A stretch of 64,000 bases of DNA, taken from the NCBI GenBank assembly GCA_038380795.1, contig CM076259.1:72179948-72243947 (forward strand), given 5' to 3'. The DNA comes from Pyrocephalus nanus (taxonomy: Eukaryota; Chordata; Aves; Passeriformes; Tyrannidae). The notes under the pieces are model-generated. The model did not search any database, was not told the DNA's origin, and saw nothing but the letters and a program-made list of their open reading frames with translations. Below are positions 1 through 13,600 of this stretch, in pieces. A program made the translations under genes and the position numbers. Each line of letters starts with the position of its first letter. The first letter of the stretch is position 1.

Positions 1-1295
1 GTTGTTACACGTAAAAGGACTGGGTAAAACCTAAGACTTTCAGCACTCTAAGATTTCAAATGTGTTAAAGATGAAACATGAATTTTTCAAGCTATGAAAA
101 GACAGACTTTAACCTCTCCTTAGTCCTTTTCCAGCCACCTGCCAGTGCCAGTACAAAAACCAACACAAAATGTAACACACTTTCATATCCATAGAAAGCC
201 TTTATAAAGATTAAAGCTTTGCATTATCTTTCCTTCATGAAAAAAAAAAAAATCCTTTTTCCCTCAGTGAGATCTCCTTTTATAACTGATTTCTATTGTG
301 TGAGAGATTTCTTTTTTAATGGCTGTGGTTCAGATTATGGTTCTTCCAAAACTGCCCTCCCCCAAATATGAAGCAAAACTTGTTAAAATTAAATAGAGAT
401 GGCTAAAGGCTGATATCTGTGTCAATGTGAAGAACAAGGACAAACTTCTCATGGCTCTCTTTTAAGAAGTGAAGAGCCTTTTTTTTCCCTGGAATTCTGA
501 GAGCACTCTAAAGGCTTACACTTGTAGACTTTCTTTCTAAATGAAAGATGAAAGTGCTGCAGGGGAATTAATCAATTCCCAGTAAAAGAATAATTGAATA
601 AATAATTTCCTAATTGGAAAATATTCAAGACAAAAGCTAAAACTATTTATATACCCTCTAAGGTACAATGTTTGATAGTATAGCCCATATCATATTTGTA
701 TTTTTATAGATATACTGCTTATATATAGTAGCTCAGAAATTGAATATCTCTGTGCCTAGGTGTCGAAAGTATAACTGTCACATATGAATAGAAGCTCTTC
801 TTTATCATCTGAATAGAAGACTGATACACTTTAAAGGCAGGCTGTCAAGTATTACACTCCATATAAGTAACCATGAGTATGAACAAATCTTGTATTTAAG
901 AACACTATATAGTACTACACTACATAAGTCACAATAAGAATTGCAACAGGTGAAATTGCAATTACAAAAAAATGGTTTTCAGTAACAACACATTACAGAC
1001 AGTTTAAAGCTAAAAGCTCTTTTGACTGTAAGATAATAGAAAACCGTATTTTACATAAGACATATTTTGGTGAATTTTGAAGCTTAAGTTTGAAATAAGG
1101 ATAATTTCATTGAATGTCAACTAAATACATGCAGTCACATCTAATTTGAGATAAAATATAGAATACATCATGTTTTAAATCTATGCTAATCTGAAATGTA
1201 TTGATATTTCCTTTAGTGAAAACTACATATCTGCAATGTTTTTCCATACATCATCTTTCATCCAGAAGGTAAACTTTAGGAGTATGAAAATGAAT
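1..1295. other. Intergenic, AT-rich, nothing recognised
   Basis: No gene, RNA or mobile element is recognisable. The stretch is AT-rich, with short A runs and stop codons in all frames. It is presumably gene desert downstream of SLITRK6. Confidence 0.6.
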
Positions 1296-1523
1296 CCCAG
1301 AAAAGTTTTTCACCAAGAGGGTGGCTGAGCACTGGAACAAGCTCCCTAGGGAAATGATCACAGCACTGAGACTGTTCAAGAAGTGTTTGGACAATACTCT
1401 CAGGCACATAGAGTGACTCTTAGAGTGTCTTGAACAAGGTTAAGAGCTGGCCTCGATGATCCTTGGATGGGTCCTTGGTTAGAATGTCCCTTCCAACTCA
1501 TAACATTCTATGACTGATTCTAC
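1296..1523 (+). mobile_element. CR1 LINE, 3' end fragment
   Basis: This is a 5'-truncated CR1 copy. It starts in the last part of the reverse transcriptase ORF, where the DNA still suggests the family's region around the HWN-x-LP motif (gctgagcactggaacaagct). It runs into the 3' UTR, with the family phrases 'ctcgatgatccttg' and 'tcccttccaactca', and ends with a degenerate 'attctatgactgattct' tail. The frame is broken. Identification rests on recognising the CR1 tail, and the boundaries are approximate. Confidence 0.85.
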
Positions 1524-4500
1524 AATCACTTCAAACACTTTAGAGATGGCTACTAAAGATAGCTACTCCTGTAGTATCAGCACACTTTCATTTCTAATAG
1601 GCATGACAGAAGAGTGCTGAAAGAACTAGTTGTCAAACAGAATTTTGGAAATCATTTTAGTTTTCTTTAAATAAAAAAAAATACTTGAGGAAAAAAATTA
1701 CCTTTCTATAGAAATGCTTTCATTTTTTAATTAAAAAAGGGCTAAAATTTAGTCTTTAACTTCTCTCATTAGGCCATATTTGCTTGTGTTCCTTAACTCT
1801 TCTTTTGCATGAATTCCCTAGACAAGTACTGTGCTGAATAGATACTATTTCCATGTGACAGCCATGAATCCCCTTAAGAATCATTGAAATATTTCATAGA
1901 CTTAGGCTATACCTGTATATGGGAGGAAATGAGGGTCTGGATGACAAAATGATTGTTGCTTCATAGTAAAAGTTAAAAACTGAAGTGTAAGAAAATTTTT
2001 TTTACTGAGATTTAAATTCATTACTTAATTAATTTTAATTTTTTTAAAAGAAAACTAACATTTGAAAAATTATCATGTCTTTGAGCACTTTAATTTTGCT
2101 ATGCCAATGAAATCTTGTCTTTGTGTCCATATATTATCAATTATTTTACAGGACAACAAAATATTATATTATTGAATATCTTTGGCCACTAAAATGAAAA
2201 TATTTTGAACTCATACTTGACACCTCAAAGTCTGATACTAAATCTAGTCAAGTAATCTCTGGCTTTCATTACATTCATGTAAGAAGAGAGTGTGCAATCA
2301 TTCTGGTAATATTAGAGAACTTTTTTTCATGACTAGAAAAGCTACCATCCAAATACGCCTTTCTCTTTTCATTGTCTGCAAAGGAAGCCTCTGGGAATTA
2401 TCTTAGAAGCAGACATTCAGCTTTCAGTTTTCTAAAATTAGGGTAAATGAAACCTGCCCTAAGCACCCCTCTGAGGTCACCCTACTAGATACTGAATAGA
2501 TTTAGTCCTGCCTGGCTTAGAAAGTCAGATGGCAACATACCCTCAGGAGTTTAGATCTTCACACAGTGCATCAAATGTTATTTCTGGATCTTAGTACATG
2601 CTTGTATTTGCTTTAGAAACACTGTTATTTTTCATTCAAGTTTTTATTTTGTATGCTTAATTAGAAAAAATAACCAGTGAACAGTGGTATTTTCTATTAA
2701 AAGATAATTGCAATACAAAAGTAAAAAAACTAACAATCAAACAAACAGACAAAAACCCCAATCCAAACCAAATCACTTAGCCAAAAGGAATTGTTTTGAT
2801 AATCTGATATTGTTTTAGACTGTGTCTAATTAGACAGGCATTTTGTTGCACTTTTAAATACAAATCTTGTTTAATTAAGAAGCTTTTGATGTATGAGACG
2901 TGTCTTTTAACAATATTTCTAGATACGTATATTTTAAACCACAAATTTTTTTAGTAAGTTGTGGGGGTTTTTTTTGTAATAGCAAATAATCAGCATGTTA
3001 TATAAGCTGATTGTAGGCATATAATACATTTTAAGGCATCTTGGCGAGTGGGCATCTAACAATGGTAATTATTATTGGATTGACCCATATCTCTCAAGTA
3101 CATGGGCATCATGCCTGTTGTCTATATGTACGAGGTTCTCATTCTGCAAATTCAAAAGCATTCTAAAAAAGCTTTTATGCATGTTCATAGTTCCACTATC
3201 CTCAGTTACTCATTGCCAGATGCATCAGACTTGCCATAAATCACAGGTTAAAACTCAAAAATATCTAACAGCTTCAAAATTTAACACTAAATAATATGGG
3301 CCATAATAAGTTTTCAATTATTTATTGTTTAACTCAGTCACATTAACAAGCTACTCTTCCTTCTATGCATTCGCGGCAAAAATAAACTGGATACATACTT
3401 TAAAGTGAGAATAGCAGAATACAGACAGAAACAGAAACCTGTTTTAGACTTCTGAGATGAGAGACAGTCACTCAGTATTTTACACTCCAGTTAATATCTA
3501 ATCTCTTTCAATAATAACGAAAGTGTTATCTAAACTAGACAATAGTAACAGCAAAGACAGAAAATATCTATGGGTTATATGGCTTAAATACTCTCTGGCA
3601 AAAGAAGTATTTCAACAGAAGTCTTATTGGATGAAAATATGCACCTCAACCATTAAGCTAGAAAGTATTGGACAAGGAGACCAAGTGTATGGAAACTTCT
3701 GAGAAATTTCTGTGTGCATGCTAAGGCGCATAAAGACAGGAGATGGATCATGAATCCCAAATGGAGAGAGAAGCTTTTTTCCAGACCACAATAAAGTGCC
3801 TCTCTTTAAGAAATGATGCCTAAGACCTGCAGCTCTTCTCAGCACTTTCTGCTCACAAATTTATTCTTCTTAGTTCAGCAGCCTGGCTTCATGAATTATC
3901 TTGGGTCTGTTACGCTCCTCAAGCACTTTGAAAGGTGTTTGGGCACTGAACTCAAAGCATTTATTCTACCACGTGGCAAATATATAAAGAACAAGAAATT
4001 GCCACATCAGCATTTTAAGACCTACCTCCAATCTCAAATGCTTTATTATCTCATGGAAAATGAATCACTCTTCGTCCAAGAGTTTCCTATCAGTTCTGTG
4101 TAACCTACTTGTTACCAAATTAGAGAAAATGCTACTCTGCTTGGCTGTTCTGCTTTCCAGTATTTTAAATGTACAACTAGATAATGAATCAAAGATTTTT
4201 TTTTCTCTTAGAAATAAAGTAGGAAATTAGAAAGCTAATGTTCCTTCAAAGCTGTAACAGTTAAAAAATACCAATGATCTAATTTTTATTATTATTACTG
4301 GCAGCACTGTTTTTCGGAGGGTTTTTTAGTGGTTTGGGTTTTTTTGTTGTTGTTGTTTGTTTGTTTTGCTTTGTTTTTGTTTTGTTTTTCCGTGGTAGTG
4401 GATTCTGGAGTGGTGAATCATGGAATGGAATAAAATTGAATTCAAGTTCTGAATATGGTAAAACTAGCAGTTTCTGTGTTTTAAATATGCTCATTCAGAG

Positions 4501-7500
4501 AAGATGCTCCAGAAAGGCAACTTTTAATCCGATATATATTCTTATAAGAGCATTGTGTAATTTTATTTTTGTCTGTTTTGAAATTGAAAGAGCTGTATGG
4601 ATATCCATGGAAAACAAGGTTCTTCACTCAGCTATCACAGACGTAGAATTCATGTGGAGCTATCAGAGATTTATCTTCAAGTACAAGCTTGAATCTAGTA
4701 CTTGTGTAACATGTAGTTATGTCTTCAGTTTTTCAGTTTTAAACTGTGGTCTGTGCGGTGAATTGACTTAGAGGGATGCTGTACCTCCACCCTGCCCCTC
4801 TCACCCACTCAGCTGTTCTCTCTCTCTCCCTCCTCAACAGGACAGATGGAGAAAATAAGGTTGAAAAGCTCATGGGTCAAGATACAGACAGAACATTGAG
4901 CAGTTCTGGGGAATGGGGAATGGGGTTTGCATTTAGTAATCCTCCTCCTGAAATCAAGAAGGACAGTAACTGTATAAAAGAGATAATTAATTCTTTTCTA
5001 TCATATCACTGTAATTTTCTTTAAAAGAATTTATGAAATTTGCAGTAATAAAACAAGCTATGTAAAGTCTCTATAAGGCTTGGGTGCATGTGGTAATCAG
5101 GACAGCACTCAAGACTTGTAAAATAGCTGTTAAAGGATTTAATATCTGACACATTTGTATGAATTAATTTAATCACTTGTATTAATGACTTCTCATTGAA
5201 TAGTCTTTAACAACACATTTCAATTCTTAAATTCAATGTAATGAATAAGATTTGTTTGAGCAAAAGTGCTCATCTTGAAAATACAAAGCACATATGTTAA
5301 AAGATCAGATGATAGTTTGCTGGAATTTTCAAGCTTTAACCACTCAAGGCAAGACTGTCAACATTAATTAAACATTTCTAAGGTAAGGAATAGATCTGGT
5401 TAACTTTAGTATGTTCACAATCTGATTTATTTTGTCAACAGACTATTCAAGGAGCTTTTGGTATAGAAGAGACCAAGAAGAATTTATACCTAACTTTAAT
5501 TAGGAACACTTAATTTTTCCTAATTATGTGTGTAATAATCTTTTTGCTAAATGCTTCAAGTTTCACATTGCATTTCCAAACAAAAGTATTGTTTATTTTC
5601 ACTTCTTTTAGTCAATATTTTATTATTATTACAAAGCAAATCTATCCTTGTACAGAACAAGAAATTTTTATTGGCATGTGGATAATAATTTCATAATTTA
5701 TTTTTTGCATTGTTTATTTTTTTAACCTTATTTTTTTGGCTCTGTTGTGACTACCAGAAGTACATATCTGCACACACAGTGTTCTCTGTACAATGGAATA
5801 GATTTCTTTTGAAACAGACACAGATATCACTGACACTAGACAGATCAAGATCAAATCTCAACAACTCAGACAAAGCCAAAAAAATAGACACAGCTTAAGC
5901 TCAGCAGGCTGTGAATCAGGCTCAAATGCCCATGTTTTCCCATGTTATCTTTCTCAGGAACCCATCTAGTTCTGTGGTGTAGTAGATGATAGGGCGAGGT
6001 CAAAATATGAGGAGCCCAAGCCAGTACAGAAACATCTCCTAAGCTCTAGGAAGCCCCGGGTCAACACTGCACAGCTCCACCAGTCTCTCATAAGAAGTAG
6101 CTTTAAGCAGCTCAAGGCAGTAGTTGAGCAGTGCTTAGAAAGAAGAACAATTACATCTTTCTTATTTCTTATAGACTGGAAAAAGAGATGTTAATTTAAA
6201 ATATGTGAAGAAGAAAGAATGTACTGTATGCTATTTTGATGTCCTTATGTAAAAACCGTATTTGTACATTTTGCAGGTTTATCTGAATTGATTTTTTTTT
6301 TAAATGTGGACCTCTCTAACACTAAAACACCTTGTCATTTTATACCATCTTTAGAGAGTTTATCAGCAGCAAAGATATGAATATAATAGCAGTCTGTCTG
6401 CAAATATTTTTACTGTGCTATAGTCACTAAATGCACTACTAGATTGTCAAAACAAAATAATATAGGACTTGTTGTTTAAGAGTCTTGTTAGCAAATCAGA
6501 TCGGGTTCAACCAAGGGTCTGTAAAGCTTTGAAGAGAACATTTGCACTGTTTTGGGGCAATTTCTGTGTTTTATACACGTATTTTGAAACAGCAGAAAAT
6601 AGAGAATATACCAAAGCATTTAAGAGATACATACAAAAATAATCACTACATCATAAGCTAAAAGATGTAAAAGAAAGAGTCAGAGATATTTAATGTGGGA
6701 AAATCTTCCAGATAATCAGCCAGTGAGAAAGAATTGTGTATTTATAAACAAAGTTAATATTATTCATACTATGATAACATCTAGTTCTACAGACATGTGA
6801 TCATCTGTCCCTTTAATGTATTCTGTACAAACTCATGCTAGCTGAAAGGAATGATATAACTGAAAGAAAATTATATAAATATCAGAAAAAGAAAGAAGGA
6901 AAAGGAACAGGAAGTAGCAAGTAGAAGGGAAAGAAATGGAAACTTAGGGGTGTAACAATATCTTTATTTACCAAATAATTCAAAGTGGAATATTAAGTAA
7001 TCTGCTCAAGGTCACACAAATATGTGCAAAGTTTTTTTAAATCTCCTAAGTACTGGCTTCATGAAAAATCTACAAATGATATTCATATATATATAGGAAA
7101 TCTTCCCATTATGCTGTCACTCATGTGACATTCACAGTAGCTTTCTTCTCTCTTTCTATATGTTGACTTTCAGGAACACTAATTTTTTATTTCCTATTTC
7201 ACTATTTTATGGGTTGAGGGAAACAATCACAAAGAGATTTTTTGTGACTCTCTCCCAAGCCAGTTACAATTACAGTTCTTCAAAGCAGTGAGCTGAAGGC
7301 TCAAAGACTGCCAAAAGTGGTGACAGCTGCTTCAACTACTTTCATCTCCCTGTCCCTGGAGCACAGTCTTCCCTGAGGTTTGTCTGCCTTAGCGTAGTTT
7401 TAAATGGTTTCAATGCAAGTCTATCAAAAACCTTTTAAAAAATTTCAAATTATCAAACCAAAACAAAATCAAGACCTTGTTCACTTCTTCCTGAGATAAA

Positions 7501-8087
7501 AGGAAGAGCAAATGCAATTATTTTTTTTTTTTTTAATGTGAGCGGCATTTATTTCTCTGGTGAATGTTTTGTTCAGAATCAAAGCCTCTGTGGTGTGAAG
7601 TGGTAAAATTATGTAGCTTTATAAAACCACAGATGCTCTTTACTCTTGGGGTGAGGTCTCTCTTACTTTGGAAATGGATGATTTAAACAAGAAGTAGATA
7701 CCTAAATCTAAAATTGAAATCCCTGCTCATCTGAAGTGAATGGAGATTATATTAAAGCAGGCCTTACGGTTAGTATTGCTAGATGTTTCTAAGTTAGAAA
7801 TCCTGAACAGCATAGCATCTGCTGAAAAACCCAATTTAAGAAGTCATATAGCACACAAAATGTAGTTGGGACACCTGTATACTTCTAAAATGATTTTGAC
7901 AAAAGGTTGTGATTGTGATTAAATAAACCTGACAGGTTGAAGTACCTTTTTGTACAATGAAAACCTGCACTTCAGTTTCCCTACATGCATGAAGGATTGC
8001 AAACATACATTTCTCATCCTGATTACAGTCACTTAAGCACTAAACTGGAGACTGTCAGTTAGGAAGAAGAAAGGGTAGTAACAGTTT
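1524..8087. other. Intergenic desert
   Basis: No supported gene lies here. The longest open frames (3813-4103, 4334-4771, 4776-5024) are short, have no recognisable domain, and one begins in a T/G low-complexity tract. A somewhat GC-richer patch at about 5890-6130 and another at about 7230-7400 could be old unrecognised repeats or noncoding elements, but I cannot assign them. Confidence 0.6.
4325..4392. repeat. T/G-rich low-complexity tract
   Basis: A run of TTTG, TTG and poly-T units. It reads as A-rich (CAAA)n-like sequence on the other strand. Similar tracts occur at 26.27, 51.06 and 61.75 kb. Confidence 0.8.
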
Positions 8088-8362
8088 TACAGAACCATAG
8101 AATGGTTTGGGTTGCAAGAGACCTTAAAGATCACCAAGTTCCAATCCCACTACCGCAAGTAGGGACACCTTTCATTATACCAGGTTACACAGAGTTGTCT
8201 TCCCATTTGAATCCATTGTCCTTTGTGCTGTCACTCCACGGTCTTGGAAGTCCCTCTCTGTCTTTTTTGTAGGCTCCTTTCAGGTACAGTAAGACTGCAA
8301 TTAGGTCACCAGGAACATTTTTTTCCAGGCTGAACAAACCCACTTCTCTCTTTCTGATTAGA
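8088..8362 (-). mobile_element. CR1 LINE, 3' fragment, reverse orientation
   Basis: It begins on the plus strand with the reverse complement of the CR1 tail ('accatagaatggtttgggttg', then 'agaccttaaagatcac'). It continues into the C-terminal part of the reverse transcriptase ORF, where 'ccaggctgaacaaaccc' is the antisense of the family GLFSLE region. The copy is diverged and lacks an open frame. Confidence 0.85.
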
Positions 8363-9920
8363 AATAAAATCTAACCACATCCTTCAATCCCCTTTCCCAA
8401 AACTCCCTCATAGCTTTTGAATGTTATCTTCTTAATCAGAAAATTTAAAATTATTTATTCCTTGATAGCCCGTCTCAAGCATGAAGATAATAAAATGTGC
8501 TAAATGATAAAAGCTTTCTAAATTTGGAGCTATGACACTTCTACAAAGATAGAAAGTGTATGTGTAAAGTAAGTAAGACAAATTTAGCACTATTTTTCTG
8601 TGACAGATAAGACCAGAGCTAACAAGTTGTTTTCAAAACATAGCAATATGTTTTGAAAGATTGGCTTTACATGTCTGTTTTTACCAGTAATCTCCTATGT
8701 GACATCCTATACAAGACACTGGGCTGCTCAGCATTTGGCTACATCAGTGTACTGGTAACTCTGGATCTCACTTTCAGGACTCTTCCTCTTCTTGTGCACT
8801 GTGTAGAAACCTTTGGATTTTGACACAGGGTCATGAATCCCCTTGCATGGATACCTCTGAGCATGGAGACATCAATGTTTCTTTTTGAATCTGATAGTTT
8901 ACATGTACTGTACAAACATATATAAATACCACAGCATACGTTCAAGAGTTGGATACAGCTGAGTGGTTGATCAAAACAGGTAAAGTTCATTTTACTAGGT
9001 AAAAGCCCTCAAATGCCAGGCATAATATCAAATGCCAGGAGTAATATGTAGGCGTAAATCATTCCACAGTTAAAGAATGTGCTAGAGGGCTTATCACTCT
9101 TCACTGACTTTGAAAAACATCCAGCTAACTTACAGGCAGTTAATCCATTTCAAATTACGGGTCCATACCGACAAGATGGTTAAGCCTTACTTCTTAAGTA
9201 TGTCAGCATGCAAAGAAACTACTCAACCCTGTCATGGTTTGGCCTTTGTACCATTTAAAGCTGAGTCCAGAGCATAAATTTTCTGAATACATTAATTCAA
9301 TTTCAGATACACAATTTCAATCCATAATTAGTCTTTTTCTCTCTTTTATTCAATCATCCAGCAATTGTTAAAGCAGAATGGCCCCTGGCTTTTTGAGGCC
9401 CCTTAGGCAAATCACATCATGTAGCTCTAAAATAACAATGGTCTAGTCATGCCCATCACTAAAGAGATATTTGATGTAATGTGTTATGCATTTTATTCAA
9501 TCACAGCAGTGAAAGGTACAACATGAAAACTTGGAAATTATTAGAATGAGATGGCTGTAGGGGAACTTCTTATAGGGTGCATACAACAAAAAGATACAAT
9601 ATTGAAGTGAATATTAAATGCACATAATGACTATTATTAACAGTCATAATCCATATGCATTTTACCTTTGTCCAGTCATATGAATGCAAAGTCAGGTTAT
9701 TGTACAGATTCAGAACTTTAGTTTAAACTTGCATGATTTTTATTTGAAATATGTGTTATGTAAGTATAGTCAGTATGAAAAAAAAATTAAAAGAAAGGTT
9801 ACTTTCTCATTTAACTTCCTTTTTCTCTATTCTGTTTTCATTTTTAACACTGTTTAAAAATGACGTTTTTACACTAACTTATGTGAGTATTTGAGAACTT
9901 TAAATATAGCTACTTATGAA
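8363..9920. other. Intergenic, nothing recognised
   Basis: AT-rich sequence without a supported gene. The ORF at 8739-8990 (minus) has no recognisable domain and looks fortuitous. Confidence 0.6.
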
Positions 9921-10676
9921 GCTTGCTCTTTGGCCTCAACAACCCCATGCAGCACTACAGGCTGGGCACAGAGTGGCTGGAGAGCAGCCAGGCAGAAAGG
10001 GACCTGGGAGTTTGGATTGACAGGAAGCTGAACATGAGCCAGCAGTGTGCCCAGGTGGCCAAGAAGGCCAATGGCATCCTGGCCTGGATCAGGAACAGAG
10101 TGGCCAGCAGGACCAGGGAAGTGATCCTTCCCCTGTACTCAGCACTGGTGAGGCCACACCTTGAGTATTGTGTTTAGTTCTGGGCCCCTCAGTTCAGGAA
10201 GGATATTGAGGTGTTGGAGAGTGTCCAAAGAAGGGCAACAAGGCTGGTGAAGGAACTGGAGCACAGGTCCTATGAGGAGAGGCTGAGGGAGCTGGGGTTG
10301 TTTAGCCTGGAGAAGAGGAGGCTCAGGGGAAACCTCATCACTTTCTACAACTCCCTGAAAGAAGATTGTAGTCAGGTGGATGTCAGTCTCTTCTCCCAGG
10401 CAACTAGCAGTAGGACAAGAGGACATGGGCTTAAGCTGTGCCAGGGGAGGTTAAGTTTGACATTACTAAGGAAATTCTTTACAGAGAGAGTGATCAGGCA
10501 TTGGAATGGCCTGCCCAGAGAGGTGATGGATTCGCCATCCCTGGAGGTATTTAAGAAGAGACTGGACATGGCACTTAGTGCCATGGTCTAGTAACAAGGT
10601 GGTATTGGGTCCTAAGTTTGTCTCCGTGATCTCAGAGGTCTTTTCCAATCTAGTTGATTCTATGATTCTCTGATTT
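9921..10676 (+). mobile_element. CR1 LINE, 5'-truncated, nearly open RT end
   Basis: This copy covers the C-terminal end of CR1 ORF2 (reverse transcriptase-like protein) and the 3' UTR. The reading frame from 9923 to 10591 shows family motifs in order: [66 protein letters not shown] and the terminal [12 protein letters not shown]. The only break I see is a TAG at 10175-10177 where the sister copy at 17.9 kb has CAG. After the natural stop comes a short 3' UTR with 'gatctcagaggtct' and an 'attctatgattctctgatt' tail. The single lesion in about 220 codons points to a fairly young insertion. It is a retrotransposon remnant, not a host gene. Confidence 0.95.
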
Positions 10677-13600
10677 AAAAGATGCATTTATAAATATGTC
10701 ATAGAATACATGCTATTTCCATGTTATACATACATATGTAAAACTTTGACCTGTGAATTCAATGTATTGCAGTGCAATGTCTGTAGCAGTTCCTAATATT
10801 TATAATAAAACTGTGGTAAATGTCATTACTGTGCCTGCTTATGTAAAATGGTAATGAATAAATCCTTTCTGTAACTGAAATATAGTTTTTGTTTTTAAAC
10901 TAAAACCACCATTTCAGTGGACTCTGGGGAGAAAAATGCCTTACTGTTCATCTGTTAATAAGGTGGGAGATGTGATTACATTTTTTTGCATATTCCACAG
11001 AATAAGAAAGACATTTACTATTAATATAGGCATCTATGTCTTAGCACAGATAACTTTGTTGAGGCTGACAGTTCTTCTGTAGGCTAGAATGGTTCAGAAA
11101 ATCTTAAGCAAGCTTTTGACAGGAAATGCTTATGTAAAATGATGTAAATAAGATGACAAAACCTATTTAGCAATACTAATGTCTCTGAAATAATTGAACA
11201 ACTGCTTCTAAATTATATAATTCAAGAGACAGATTGCTTCTGTACAGGCAGAACAACAGCAACATGTAAGGTAAGTGATGAATCAAAATACATAAATACA
11301 AGCAGGTGAGATCCTAGCATATATTCCCGTATTCTATGTTCTGACTGCATTGAGAACCATACTAAGGACCTTAGAACTTTGATAGATATGAGACAATAAA
11401 AGTTTTTAAGGCTGAATGCCTATAGATTAAATAACACTGCATAATATTGTAAAATATCTATTCAGAGTTATGCATACACTGCCTACTGAGGCAAAGACAA
11501 TGCTATGACTTGCGATGTGAATGTCCCTGTATTTTGCCCTGCAGCCCACCTTCAGCCACCGAAGCATTAGTAACTTTGCTGTTACTGGCTTACAGCCCCT
11601 AGTTTTTACTCTGTTTTCACTTAAAAGGAGAATTTTAGATGATTTTAATAGAAATGTATAAAGATTCAGATGCCAACTACATGTGACTATTTGCCCATGG
11701 ATCAGTCACAGCTTTAAGAGCATGTACATATTTAATTTAGTGTAGTTTTTTTCCTTTCAGCTTTGGCTGGCTCTTTTTTCCTCACCTGTTCTTAGCTGGG
11801 GAACTGTTTTGAAAAGTAAAAAAATGTGGTCCCACACAAAGAGGGGGAAACAGATCCTTTATGCAATGTTCCTTCCTTTGTGGCCTTACCTTATTTCTGT
11901 GTGTGGTTTTGTTTTTGATCTTGGCTGAATTAGTCAAAACAGTTAAAAACGTGTAAGTACAAATGCATGATTTGCCTGTTAGGCAAATGTGATAAATTAT
12001 ATATTCACTGCAAAGGTAGTTTGGATAATAATACGTGAAAATGAGAAAACAATAGACCATTTCTAATAAACACATATATTCTAATAATTTGTTATTTATG
12101 TGCTCCTGGTATGGAGAATTCAGTTAAATATATGGTGCCCAGACTTATTAGTAGCATTATTATTATTTGGCCTGTTTCTGTCACAGTTTTTTTTCTTGCT
12201 ATCAATTTTTTTTTAATAGAAAGTTTTGGGTTCTATTTTCCATTTTTTATAGTGCTCAAACTAGAATCAAATGTTACCTCTTATCCAGCTATATGAAATG
12301 TAACATATGAAGAGATAGAAGATAAATTTGGAGATAGTTATACATAAATATATGTATAAAAGCTTGGAGATCGATTTTTTTAATACATATATATACATGT
12401 ATATAAGAATATTCATATTCTTTCCCTCCAAAGCTGTAGTCAGTTTGGGATGAAGATATTAAGACACTTAAAAGTTTTAATATAAACTATTGAGTTTCAT
12501 TATTTTAGTTATTTTTGTTTAATCTTTCAGTTGAGCTTTATATATTGAGCCAGCCTTAACTGTTTAACTCAAATCACAGTTTTGAAGCAATATATGCTAT
12601 CATCATTATGGCTAGGCTTCGCGAACGAAGATTTGAGAAGGGCTCTACCCACACTTGCTACAAGCATGCTGATGGCTAAATATACTATAGTGTATTCTCA
12701 AAAGGTATTTTACCCAAACTTATTTTTTAAAAGTTTTAAAATATTATATTCAATATTTAAAGTTTTGGTTCAGCATACAAAGTACTATAAAGAAGAAAAG
12801 TTAGTCTTCCAAAATACTTTATATTAGAAGAGAAATCTCATAAAATCATGGTACTGATTTTTTGCTTTTTAGGTCATTGGACAGTCAGGCAAACTGGATG
12901 ATAAATATTTGTTTAAAATTATTTTTTATTCTTTGTACATACAGAAAAATAATCTGATCAAAAATCTCTGCAGAATTAAGCCAAAGCAATACTTGGATTT
13001 TGATAAACAACTTATTTTCCTCTACTTGTACTGAAAGGATTAAAGACAAATGAAGACAGAGATTTGGTATTTTTCAAATACAGTTTGGAAACATCATAAA
13101 TGGAAATTTTTTAAGCAACTGGTAAATATTGTAGACAATTAGTATAGAAAGAAAAATTTATGAAGGTAAATAAGAAAAGAGAAAGAATTCTAGAAACTAT
13201 AATTCATTAATAAGATACAAAAATTTCAAAATAAGTTTTAGGAGTTTATATCATTGCATTTTAGGACTGGTACTTAATTTTTTTCTTTAAATATAAATAA
13301 AAATAAAATAATTTAATCAATTAATTTGGAAACCGGTGACTTAATGACTAATCAGAGGTGTGAAAGTAGTTACACAAAGGAAACAAATAAGTTCAAGTGA
13401 CCATAAAATCATAGAAAGCCTTTTTACCTCCCAGCAATACACCTTCAGTAATTCCCCTCCAAACCCCATAAATGCTATATTTATGGACTATCAGTACAAT
13501 TCTTTTAGTCAGGAAAGAATTTGTACAAATGAGACCCGAGGGATCTGCACTGAATTGCCTTTGCAAGACATTTCCTGTGAACTTGGAAAAATCCTGACAG

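Noticed and set aside
4334..4771. 145-codon plus-strand ORF
   Set aside because: It begins in a T/G low-complexity tract, has no recognisable domain, and shows no splice or promoter context.
5890..6130. GC-richer patch as a repeat or exon
   Set aside because: No family words or open frame could be matched, so it is mentioned only under the intergenic entry.
10139..10687. Minus-strand ORFs across the 9.9 kb CR1 (and 17693-18448 across the 17.5-18.7 kb copies)
   Set aside because: They are antisense shadows of the CR1 reverse transcriptase frame.
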